5,531 bases of DNA from an uncultured Planctomycetaceae bacterium (GTDB lineage Bacteria; Planctomycetota; Planctomycetia; Pirellulales; Pirellulaceae): assembly GCA_903927685.1 (NCBI GenBank), contig CAIYOB010001101.1, forward strand, positions 1 through 5,531, in the 5' to 3' direction. The stretch's first letter is position 1. The number at the start of each line of letters is the position of its first letter. A program made the translations under genes and the position numbers. This document shows positions 1 through 5,531 of this stretch, piece by piece. The notes below the pieces were generated by a model, which did not search any database, was not told the origin of the DNA, and saw only the letters and a list, made by a program, of their open reading frames with translations.

Positions 1-606
1 GATTTCCGTGTGCGGCATCGCGTGGCGGAGTTTCTCGATGTCCGCTTCCGACGCTCCGACCTTGTCCAATTCCAGCTTCTTCAGCCGGCTCAACCGCGTC
101 AAGTCGGCCAAGCCGTCTTCGTACGTCATGACGGTCTCGCCGACCTTCAGCGATTCCAGCGTCTGAATCTCCGCCAGATGTTTCATCCCCGCCCCGGTCA
201 AGCGGCCGTTGAACATGGAACTGACGAAGAGGTGCTTGAGCTTGGCCATTTTCGCCAACGGCGGCAGGTCTTCGTCGCCGATGCCGCAGTGATGGAGTTG
301 CAGCGATTCGAGTTGCACGAGTTCGGCCGACGCCTTGAACCCTTCGCGACTGAACTTCATGCAGCCCCCGAACCGCAACAACCGCAAGCGAGGCAGGGCT
401 TTGAGGGCCGACACGCCACGGCCGGTGATCTGGGCGTTGTGGTCCAGCGCGAGAGTCTGAAGCGATTGGATCTTGGCCAGCGCCGCAAACCCCTCGTCAT
501 CGAAGGTGCTGGCGTTGAGGAACACCGTTTCGAGCCGCGGCAGTTTCGCGAGCACTTCCAACCCCGCGTTGTCTGCGCACTTCGCCGTGCCGCGGAGGGT
601 CTTGAG
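1..606 (-). repeat. Array of about eight leucine-rich repeats (24-27 residues each)
   Basis: From residue 81 onward the encoded protein follows a regular LxxLxL...GxxxLxxL pattern with a period of 24-27 residues. Repeats are diverged from one another in both protein and DNA, so this is an old protein-level repeat, not a recent DNA tandem duplication. Confidence 0.85.
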
Positions 607-846
607 GCTGGTGATCTGGCTCAACTGCCGCCACAACTCGGGCGTCCATTCCGGTTGGCCGAATCCGATCTCGGTGGTTCTCGCCGCTTGCCGCACCTTG
701 AAGCCGCCCTCGCGCAGCGCGGCGATTGCTTCCGCTTCGCCGGTGGATTCACGGTGGATGTCCGCTTTGTCAGCGGCCAGGCAATGGCCGCAAAGCGACG
801 TCGCAAACATCAGGCAGCTGAGGAGAAATATTCGCTGGGGCAGCAT
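1..846 (-). CDS. Secreted leucine-rich-repeat protein (partial, C-terminus beyond window edge)
   Basis: 282 codons are present and the frame is still open at base 1. Residues 1-24 look like a signal peptide: R5, then I-F-L-L-S-C-L-M-F-A, with likely cleavage after HCLA. A mixed segment (25-75) leads into about eight LRRs. The 'LxxL' leucines at 81, 105, 129, 154, 179, 203, 230 and 255 are spaced 24, 24, 25, 25, 24, 27 and 25 residues apart. Helical 'GxxxLxxLxxL' segments lie between them, for example GLEVLAKLPRL (95-105) and GMKHLAEIQTL (220-230). Such repeats form curved binding surfaces; the ligand is unknown. The last segment (ADIEKLRHAMPHTEI) resembles the capping end of planctomycete LRR proteins, so few residues are probably missing. 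The ATG at 846 has GGAG 8 nt upstream. An in-frame GTG at 900 would place 18 polar residues before the signal peptide and is less likely. The gene lies 88 nt after the WD40 stop with no visible terminator, so co-transcription is plausible. Confidence 0.87.
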   Translation of the reverse strand, partial: MLPQRIFLLSCLMFATSLCGHCLAADKADIHRESTGEAEAIAALREGGFKVRQAARTTEIGFGQPEWTPELWRQLSQITSLKTLRGTAKCADNAGLEVLAKLPRLETVFLNASTFDDEGFAALAKIQSLQTLALDHNAQITGRGVSALKALPRLRLLRFGGCMKFSREGFKASAELVQLESLQLHHCGIGDEDLPPLAKMAKLKHLFVSSMFNGRLTGAGMKHLAEIQTLESLKVGETVMTYEDGLADLTRLSRLKKLELDKVGASEADIEKLRHAMPHTEI

Positions 847-854
847 TCGGTCTA

Positions 855-858
855 CTCC
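855..858 (-). promoter_or_regulatory. Ribosome-binding site of the LRR gene
   Basis: The minus strand reads GGAG, then 8 nt, then the ATG at 846. This is a normal Shine-Dalgarno spacing and favours the ATG over the upstream in-frame GTG at 900. The surrounding 88-base gap (847-934) shows no convincing hairpin with a T-run and no clear promoter. Confidence 0.55.
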
Positions 859-934
859 GTCGTTTGCCTTCGTTTCCGATTCGACGAGCGATGCTTGCAC
901 CAGGCTGTTCGCCAAACGCCAGCGGGTCCGCGCA

Positions 935-3900
935 TCACTCGTTCCGCGACCACAGTTCCGGACCGGCGGGGGAGCCAAGGTGCAGCGAACGCTCATCGTC
1001 GGCCCATACCAATGCACAATCGTTCAGACGAATTTCATTTTCGCTGACGACGACACCGCAGGGCGAGCCGGCCTGAATGTCCCACAGCGTCCAGAGATAC
1101 CAGCCCGATTTCGTCAGATAGTATCGGCCGCTCGGCGAAAACTCGCCTTCCTCGCTGGCGGGCCCCGCACGTGTCCACACGCGCCGTCCCGTCTCGAGTT
1201 CCCACTTCGTGACCAGGGGGCGATACTCGACATAGGGCTGTCCGGCCAGAACATGTCGTCCATCCGGCGTGAGGCGAAACCAACGCACAGGCAGATGGTT
1301 CGTCAAAGTCTTCACGTCCTGCAATGTCTTCGCGTCGCGAAGGTGGAGCACTGGATCCGGGTACTTGCAGGTCACCACCAATCGCCCGTCGAGACTGTAA
1401 GCCGATTGCAGGCCGGCGCCGCCCGGATCGCTCTTCCATGTGGCCAATCGTTCGCCGGAGCGAAAATCGCGAAGTTCCAGGCTGTTGTTGTCAACTTGCA
1501 GGAGGATCGTCTCTTCCCGAGGATCGATCTTTAACGAATGCACGTACCTGCACCTGACATCATCAAACGTTCGCCGGGCCGCACCGGTGGCCGCATCGTA
1601 GATGGAAACGGTATAGCGCCCTGGATCGAAGGACTTCGCGGCTCGCTCGACTTCCCTCACGATCGCGACCTCGTTGCCGGAAGCGGAGATCGCGACCGCC
1701 TCCTTCTTGACAGGGCCCTTCCAAGTGGAAAGGACGGTGGCGTCGGATCCGGCCGGCTGCCCCACACGTCGATACTCTTCGAGTTGCCGGCTGCTTCGGG
1801 CCAGCGTCAGCCAGTCGTGCGGGATATTGGATACCCGATCGACTTGCCCCAGTTTGACGACCGACCACTCCGCCGTTCCCCTGGCCGGGTCGGCGGGGGT
1901 GCCGGACCGATCTTCGGGCGCAAACAAGTCACCGTCGACCGACTGCTTGGCGATTGGCGCCCAGGCGTTGATCGAGACGACCGATTTGAACGTGGCGGCG
2001 ACTGGACTCGGCGCCTCGCCGGGATCGACGTTGCCGGCGATGTCCCAAAACGCTGCTCCGTCGACGGCGGCGCTCAGGATGCGTTTGCCAAAAGGATCAT
2101 AGGCGATGCGGTTGATGGGTCCCCGGTGCCCTCGAAACACATGCAGCGCGGCGCCCGTCGAAACGTTCCACAACCGAATCGTGCGGTCCAGCGAGCCGGT
2201 CGCGCAGCGCGCTCCATCAGGACTGAATTCGCCGGTGGTGACAGGAGCGGTGTGGCCGGTCAAGGAAACAACCTGCTTGGTGCCGACGTCCAACACCACG
2301 GCCCAGCCAGGATCGTCCTCGTCCAGTCGTTCCCGCGAGTCCACGTGCCCGCTGGTTCCGCCCACCAACAGCTTGGCTCCGTCGCGGCTGTAATTGGTAA
2401 ACAGGGCTCTTCCGGGCGGGGTCCACAGGGCGGTTGGCCCAGCCTGTGTATCGGTCGCCCATTCCGAGACCGCCGTGTGCGAAGCCGCGACAAAACGCGT
2501 GTGATCCGGGGTCACCGCCACCGCCGAGGCACATTCGGGAATGATCCACGGCTGATCGGGCCTCCGTGGATCGATCACCAGGATACGCGATTCGGACGGG
2601 TGGCTGCCGAAACGGTAGGCGACCACGATCCGTTCCCCGTCCTCGGACGCCGCCACGCCCGGCGGCATGTATGGCGTTTCCAGGCAGTATTTCCAAAACG
2701 TGCTGCCGCTGGGGACATCCGTCAGAAAAACGCCCCCGTGATCGCCGGAAAACAGCGTTCGCCCCGCTTGGATGAACCGATAGTCTGCGCCGGGCAGCGA
2801 CCACCGCCGCTGCTTCCCGCTTTCGGCGTCGGACAAGCAGGAGCCGATCAGGAACCTCCGCCCATCCGGCATGATGGCCGCCTCGCGCCGCGACACCTGG
2901 TAAGCCGGCGCCGTCTGCAGTTCCTTGCCCGTGCCAATGTCGCGCACGATGAAAGTCGATTCCAGGTCGATGAACCGATCGCCTTCCGGGAACAAGAACA
3001 GGCGTTCCGTGCCGTTGTAGCTGGGTAGGGCGTAGTCGGCGATCGCCAGCGACTGGCCCGTCGACACGTCCCAGCCGCGCAGATGATGGTCCACGTCGTC
3101 ATCGACTCCGTTCGGGATTTCGACGGTCGCGTAGCGGCGCGTTCCATCGGGGCTGTAGACCACCGTCGCAAACGGATGCACCGTTTTCTGAACCTCCCAC
3201 ACGCGGCCGCCGCTTGCGACGTCCCATTCGAGCAACCGTTCCCCCAGGGCGACAAGCACTCGGGCACCATCGGGACGAAGGGCAAAATCGCGGATGGACG
3301 CCCGGGATTCCACGCCCTGGACCGCAGCCCCGGACTCGACGTTCCAGATCCGCAAGCTGGTTGGCACTTGAGATCGCTCCGGAATCTGTCCCGTGGTGGT
3401 CAAACGGGCTGAGGCCACAACCCGACCGTCGTCGCTCACCCGGACGGTTTCTCCGGGCGGAAGATCGAGGACCTTCTGCCCGCTGGCGGCATCCCAGATG
3501 ACGTGACGGCTTGTGCGGGTGTTGTGCTCCACCCACGCCTGCGACATCAGCAGCCGTCGCTCGCTGAGGAAATGCACGGATTGGATTTCGGCTTCCGAGG
3601 GGATCGTCAGTGCGTGCTGCAATGCGCCGCGGTCAGAATAAACCAACAACGCTTCCGGCCTTCCGGCAGCGAACAGGCGGCGATGATTGGATATGGCTAC
3701 CAGGCGGCCCATGGGGCTCAGAGCAGCAGGCAAGCGAACGCCCCCGTTTGCCGCGCGGCGTGCAGCCGAATCCTGGTCCTCTGACGCGGATGGCTCTTCG
3801 AAACGATGAATCGCCTGAATACGCGTCAGATCCCACAGCGTGAATTCCGCTTTCCTTTGCGTCAGCAGCCTCGGCCCCTCGCCGCTGAACTGGACCACCG

Positions 3901-4240
3901 TCGTGGGCAAGAGCCAGGCGTGCAGTCGTTTGCCGGAACGTAGGTCATGAACAACCGTCTCGCAGCTGGTTCGGAGTGCAGCCAGATGCCCGCGCGGATG
4001 GATGGCGACGACACCCGGCTGCGCATCGCGATCGAAGTCCAGCCAGTGAACATGGTTCTCTCGGTGGGGTGGGTCCTGTTCGAGTACGGTTGGCCAAACG
4101 TCCAACGACTCGGCGACCGGTTCCGGCTCCCCCCGGGCGCAACCGGATCCGTGAACAGCCAGTCCGCCGATGACGAAAGCCACTGCCATCGCATTCGCCA
4201 GAATCCCGCAATGACCGGGTCGGGGTCCTGAGTGAGTCAT
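935..4240 (-). CDS. Large exported WD40-repeat / β-propeller protein
   Basis: The 1101-residue product is probably a scaffold or binding protein outside the cytoplasm; no catalytic domain was recognised. The N-terminus has a hydrophobic stretch (AMAVAFVIGGLAV, 17-29) followed by GSGC (C34), a signal peptide or imperfect lipobox. Two canonical WD40 repeats stand out: GH at 662-663 with D-R-T-I-R-L-W-N ending at 692, then GH at 704-705 with FWD at 731-733. Many weaker blade ends recur, including LWD 135-137, IWD 248-250, IWN 298-300, EWD 338-340, GWD 389-391, IYD 880-882, KWE 1012-1014 and LWD 1052-1054. Strands of the type 'SPDGxRxxA' precede several of them. About 16-18 blades suggest two or more propellers; residues about 740-870 lack clear repeats and may separate them. 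The start is the ATG overlapping the glycosidase stop. The frame stays open upstream to 4885, but that stretch lies inside the glycosidase gene and is not counted as coding. An internal ATG (residue 18, 4189) would remove the basic N-region. No frameshift is visible. Confidence 0.87.
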   Translation of the reverse strand: MTHSGPRPGHCGILANAMAVAFVIGGLAVHGSGCARGEPEPVAESLDVWPTVLEQDPPHRENHVHWLDFDRDAQPGVVAIHPRGHLAALRTSCETVVHDLRSGKRLHAWLLPTTVVQFSGEGPRLLTQRKAEFTLWDLTRIQAIHRFEEPSASEDQDSAARRAANGGVRLPAALSPMGRLVAISNHRRLFAAGRPEALLVYSDRGALQHALTIPSEAEIQSVHFLSERRLLMSQAWVEHNTRTSRHVIWDAASGQKVLDLPPGETVRVSDDGRVVASARLTTTGQIPERSQVPTSLRIWNVESGAAVQGVESRASIRDFALRPDGARVLVALGERLLEWDVASGGRVWEVQKTVHPFATVVYSPDGTRRYATVEIPNGVDDDVDHHLRGWDVSTGQSLAIADYALPSYNGTERLFLFPEGDRFIDLESTFIVRDIGTGKELQTAPAYQVSRREAAIMPDGRRFLIGSCLSDAESGKQRRWSLPGADYRFIQAGRTLFSGDHGGVFLTDVPSGSTFWKYCLETPYMPPGVAASEDGERIVVAYRFGSHPSESRILVIDPRRPDQPWIIPECASAVAVTPDHTRFVAASHTAVSEWATDTQAGPTALWTPPGRALFTNYSRDGAKLLVGGTSGHVDSRERLDEDDPGWAVVLDVGTKQVVSLTGHTAPVTTGEFSPDGARCATGSLDRTIRLWNVSTGAALHVFRGHRGPINRIAYDPFGKRILSAAVDGAAFWDIAGNVDPGEAPSPVAATFKSVVSINAWAPIAKQSVDGDLFAPEDRSGTPADPARGTAEWSVVKLGQVDRVSNIPHDWLTLARSSRQLEEYRRVGQPAGSDATVLSTWKGPVKKEAVAISASGNEVAIVREVERAAKSFDPGRYTVSIYDAATGAARRTFDDVRCRYVHSLKIDPREETILLQVDNNSLELRDFRSGERLATWKSDPGGAGLQSAYSLDGRLVVTCKYPDPVLHLRDAKTLQDVKTLTNHLPVRWFRLTPDGRHVLAGQPYVEYRPLVTKWELETGRRVWTRAGPASEEGEFSPSGRYYLTKSGWYLWTLWDIQAGSPCGVVVSENEIRLNDCALVWADDERSLHLGSPAGPELWSRNE
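2036..2278 (-). repeat. Pair of canonical WD40 repeats within the large propeller protein
   Basis: This segment codes for about residues 655-735. It holds two adjacent textbook WD40 units: a GH dipeptide, about 26-28 residues later a W-N or W-D dipeptide, and between them F-S-P-D-G or Y-D-P-F-G turns. The first also carries the D-R-T-I-R-L-W strand. They are the only repeats in the protein with both GH and WD/WN intact, so they anchor the family assignment. Confidence 0.85.
4237..4240 (-). promoter_or_regulatory. ATGA stop/start overlap coupling the glycosidase and WD40 genes
   Basis: On the minus strand the sequence GTGGTGAAGGAATGA contains the last glycosidase codons (V-V-K-E-stop). Its ATG is the first codon of the WD40 gene. 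The 4-base overlap is a classical arrangement for translational coupling. AAGGA touches the ATG and is too close for an ordinary Shine-Dalgarno, so re-initiation by the terminating ribosome is the likelier mode (inference). Confidence 0.75.
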
Positions 4241-5520
4241 TCCTTCACCACCAGGAACGGAATGTTCCCATAGGCGACGTTCCCCTGGCCATCCACCGCG
4301 GTCACGAACAGCCGGTACGGGCCGCCGACCGGCGGGGCGGTGAATTCGATCTGGCGGCAAGCGGGATCGCGAATCAGACCGGTGATCGGCTGGGCCTTTT
4401 TCTCCATGCCGCCGGCGTACGAGCCTGCGGGGATTTCGACTTCGGGACGGATATCCCAGGCGAACGTCAAGGGGTCCGAGTCCGGGTCGGTCACTTGGAC
4501 CTGGGCCCGATAGGTCTTCCCTGCCCCCAGTGTCACCGACCGCCGGTCCGAGAACCCGTCGATGGCCAGTGCCCCAATCGCCGGGGCTCGGTTCGCCGGC
4601 CACGCTCCGCTCCAGGATCGCTGCATGACGTCGATCGACTCGGTGCGCAAGCCGTTGCAGAACAAGCCGTACCAGGTGTGCGTCGTCTCCTGCTTCTCGC
4701 TCCAGTAGAAGACAAACGAGCCCAGGCAGTGGGCGCGGTCGGCCAAGATGATCCGCTCGTACCGCTCGGCGATCGCCTGCGCCTTCTCGCTGCTCGTCTG
4801 TTCGAGCGGCGCGCGCCAGTTCGTCTTCGGCACTTCCCAGTGGCCGGTCGGCCCCCATTCCGTCACGGCGTAGGGTTTCGGCCAATGTGTGCGGGTCAAC
4901 TCGCAGGCCCGCGCGATGTCACCGTAGGCGTTGATGCCCAGCAGATCCATGTCCTTGCAGCTGGCGGCGATTTCCTGGACCTTGCGTTCGAAGTGGCCGG
5001 TGCCCACGACGGTCAGCACTGGATGCTGCGGGTCCAGTTGCTTGATGGCGACGGCCAGGTCGTTCAGACGCACCCAGATTTGCGGGTTGTAGGGCTTGTT
5101 CCCGGGGATGTGATCGAGTTCGTTGCCGACCGACCAGAACATCAGCGCGGGGTGCTCCTTCAACTCGCGGACCACCGCCAGCACCTGCGCCTTCTGCTCG
5201 GCGACTTGCTGTGCGTTGTCCCAGTCGAGGTTGTTGCGTTCGCCGCGGACGGGCAGGTTGGCCATGACCGCCAGACCCGCTGCCTGGGCGGCATCGAGCG
5301 CCTTCTGGCTGGCATTGACACGGACCGCGTTGCCGCCGCATGCCTTCAACACATCGAAGCGGTTCGGAGCGACGGCACCGTGGATGTAGAACGGCTGGCC
5401 GTCGCAAAGCAGTTGCGAGCCGTCGGCGGTCGTCTTGAGCTCCCAGCGAGCTGCGCTGCATTGCATCGCCGCTACCGAAAGCGCCAAGGTAACCGGCAGG
5501 AATTGTAAACTGATGTTCAT
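4237..5520 (-). CDS. Secreted glycoside hydrolase, GH2-type catalytic (β/α)8 barrel (clan GH-A) with C-terminal β-sandwich-like domain
   Basis: The 427-residue product probably hydrolyses a β-glycosidic bond outside the cytoplasm; its substrate cannot be told. Residues 1-24 form a signal peptide (hydrophobic core about 6-19, likely cleavage near CSA-A). The barrel spans about residues 26-305. It shows the early-strand motif GGNAVRVNA (62-70), HPALMFWSVGNELDH (123-137) with N133-E134 as probable acid/base, and AVTEWGP (218-224) with E221 as probable nucleophile. FVFYWSEKQ (269-277) fits the last barrel strand, and W283-Y284 may line the active site. The NE...TEWG pair is typical of clan GH-A. 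Residues about 310-427 form a second domain with NRAPAI, DPDSDPLTFAW and a final Y-R-L-F-V / N-I-P-F strand pattern, resembling Ig- or cadherin-like folds. The N-terminal sandwich domains of classical GH2 enzymes are absent, so a GH5-like assignment is possible. The ATG at 5520 is preceded by GGAAG at 6 nt. It is the first gene of the cluster and overlaps the next by 4 nt. Confidence 0.9.
   Translation of the reverse strand: MNISLQFLPVTLALSVAAMQCSAARWELKTTADGSQLLCDGQPFYIHGAVAPNRFDVLKACGGNAVRVNASQKALDAAQAAGLAVMANLPVRGERNNLDWDNAQQVAEQKAQVLAVVRELKEHPALMFWSVGNELDHIPGNKPYNPQIWVRLNDLAVAIKQLDPQHPVLTVVGTGHFERKVQEIAASCKDMDLLGINAYGDIARACELTRTHWPKPYAVTEWGPTGHWEVPKTNWRAPLEQTSSEKAQAIAERYERIILADRAHCLGSFVFYWSEKQETTHTWYGLFCNGLRTESIDVMQRSWSGAWPANRAPAIGALAIDGFSDRRSVTLGAGKTYRAQVQVTDPDSDPLTFAWDIRPEVEIPAGSYAGGMEKKAQPITGLIRDPACRQIEFTAPPVGGPYRLFVTAVDGQGNVAYGNIPFLVVKE
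4240..4593 (-). other. C-terminal β-sandwich-like (Ig/cadherin-like) domain of the glycosidase
   Basis: This segment codes for about residues 310-427 of the glycosidase. It starts at the N-R-A-P linker, a common boundary before Ig- or PKD-like modules. It contains DPDSDPLTFAWDI, a motif seen in many extracellular bacterial β-sandwich domains, then a G-P-Y-R-L-F-V strand and an acidic D-G-x-G-N turn. Its role is unknown; glycan binding, barrel stabilisation or surface attachment are all possible. The domain boundary is judged by eye. Confidence 0.65.
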
Positions 5521-5531
5521 AATCGACTTCC
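5521..5531 (-). promoter_or_regulatory. Ribosome-binding site of the glycosidase gene
   Basis: On the minus strand the last 11 bases of the window read GGAAGTCGATT directly before the ATG. The purine-rich GGAAG (5527-5531) lies 6 nt from the start codon, a normal Shine-Dalgarno distance, and supports the ATG at 5520. The promoter is not in the window. Confidence 0.65.

Noticed and set aside
870..920. Possible promoter for the LRR gene in the 88-base gap
   Set aside because: A TTGGCG-like box can be picked out, but no matching -10 element stands out, and this is expected by chance in such sequence.
901..934. Possible terminator hairpin after the WD40 stop
   Set aside because: The GCTG...CAGC arms are only four bases long around a large loop and no T-run follows, so it is not a credible intrinsic terminator.
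10..1047. Plus-strand open frame (345 codons) at the left end
   Set aside because: It is antisense to the LRR gene. Its apparent F/R/Q/P-rich periodicity is the reverse image of the LRR codons, and the minus strand gives a signal peptide and regular leucine spacing.
473..1534. Plus-strand open frame (353 codons) spanning the gap between the LRR and WD40 genes
   Set aside because: It crosses two well-supported minus-strand genes and their ribosome-binding region, and has low-complexity Arg/Ser/Ala composition with no recognisable domain.
1538..3028. Long plus-strand open frame (496 codons) antisense to the WD40 gene
   Set aside because: Its translation is rich in Arg, Gly and Pro with no domain, signal or repeat pattern, and it lies wholly opposite a frame with clear WD40 motifs. 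It is a by-product of GC-rich codon use.
4241..4885. Upstream extension of the WD40 reading frame by 215 codons
   Set aside because: This stretch overlaps the glycosidase in another frame, is Arg/Pro/Gly-rich without propeller motifs, and would bury the hydrophobic export signal inside the protein. The ATG at 4240 with its ATGA overlap is the better start.
4495..5508. Plus-strand open frame (337 codons) opposite the glycosidase
   Set aside because: It is antisense to a gene with intact catalytic motifs and a signal peptide, and its own translation shows no family features.

Overview
The window is GC-rich bacterial DNA. It is fully explained by three genes read leftward on the minus strand; the plus strand holds no convincing gene. 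In transcription order (right to left) they are: (1) a compact secreted glycoside hydrolase with a (β/α)8 barrel of the GH2-catalytic/clan GH-A type plus a C-terminal β-sandwich-like domain; (2) a very large exported WD40/β-propeller protein of about 1101 residues; (3) a secreted leucine-rich-repeat (LRR) protein that runs off the left edge.

The organism is most likely a planctomycete, perhaps Pirellulales-like. This is an inference from the gene types: large degenerate WD40 proteins, LRR proteins with 24-27 residue repeats of the LxxLxxLxL...GLxxL kind, and short GH2-barrel proteins with a C-terminal 'DPDxDPL...W' domain are all characteristic of that phylum. No rRNA or other marker gene is present to confirm it.

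Layout. 5521-5531 carries the ribosome-binding site of the glycosidase, and any promoter lies beyond the right edge. 4237-5520 is the glycosidase. Its TGA stop overlaps the ATG of the WD40 gene (ATGA, 4237-4240), which indicates translational coupling. 935-4240 is the WD40 gene. An 88-base gap (847-934) with no visible terminator contains a GGAG site and leads to the LRR gene at 1-846, which is cut by the window edge probably very near its natural C-terminus. No stretch longer than 300 bases lacks a gene.

How the genes may work together is inference. All three products appear to be exported, and the first two are almost certainly co-translated. A glycan-acting enzyme with two repeat-built scaffold proteins would fit a surface or periplasmic polysaccharide-handling module, but no substrate or partner can be read from the sequence. 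No RNA gene, mobile element, CRISPR array or clearly novel system was found.
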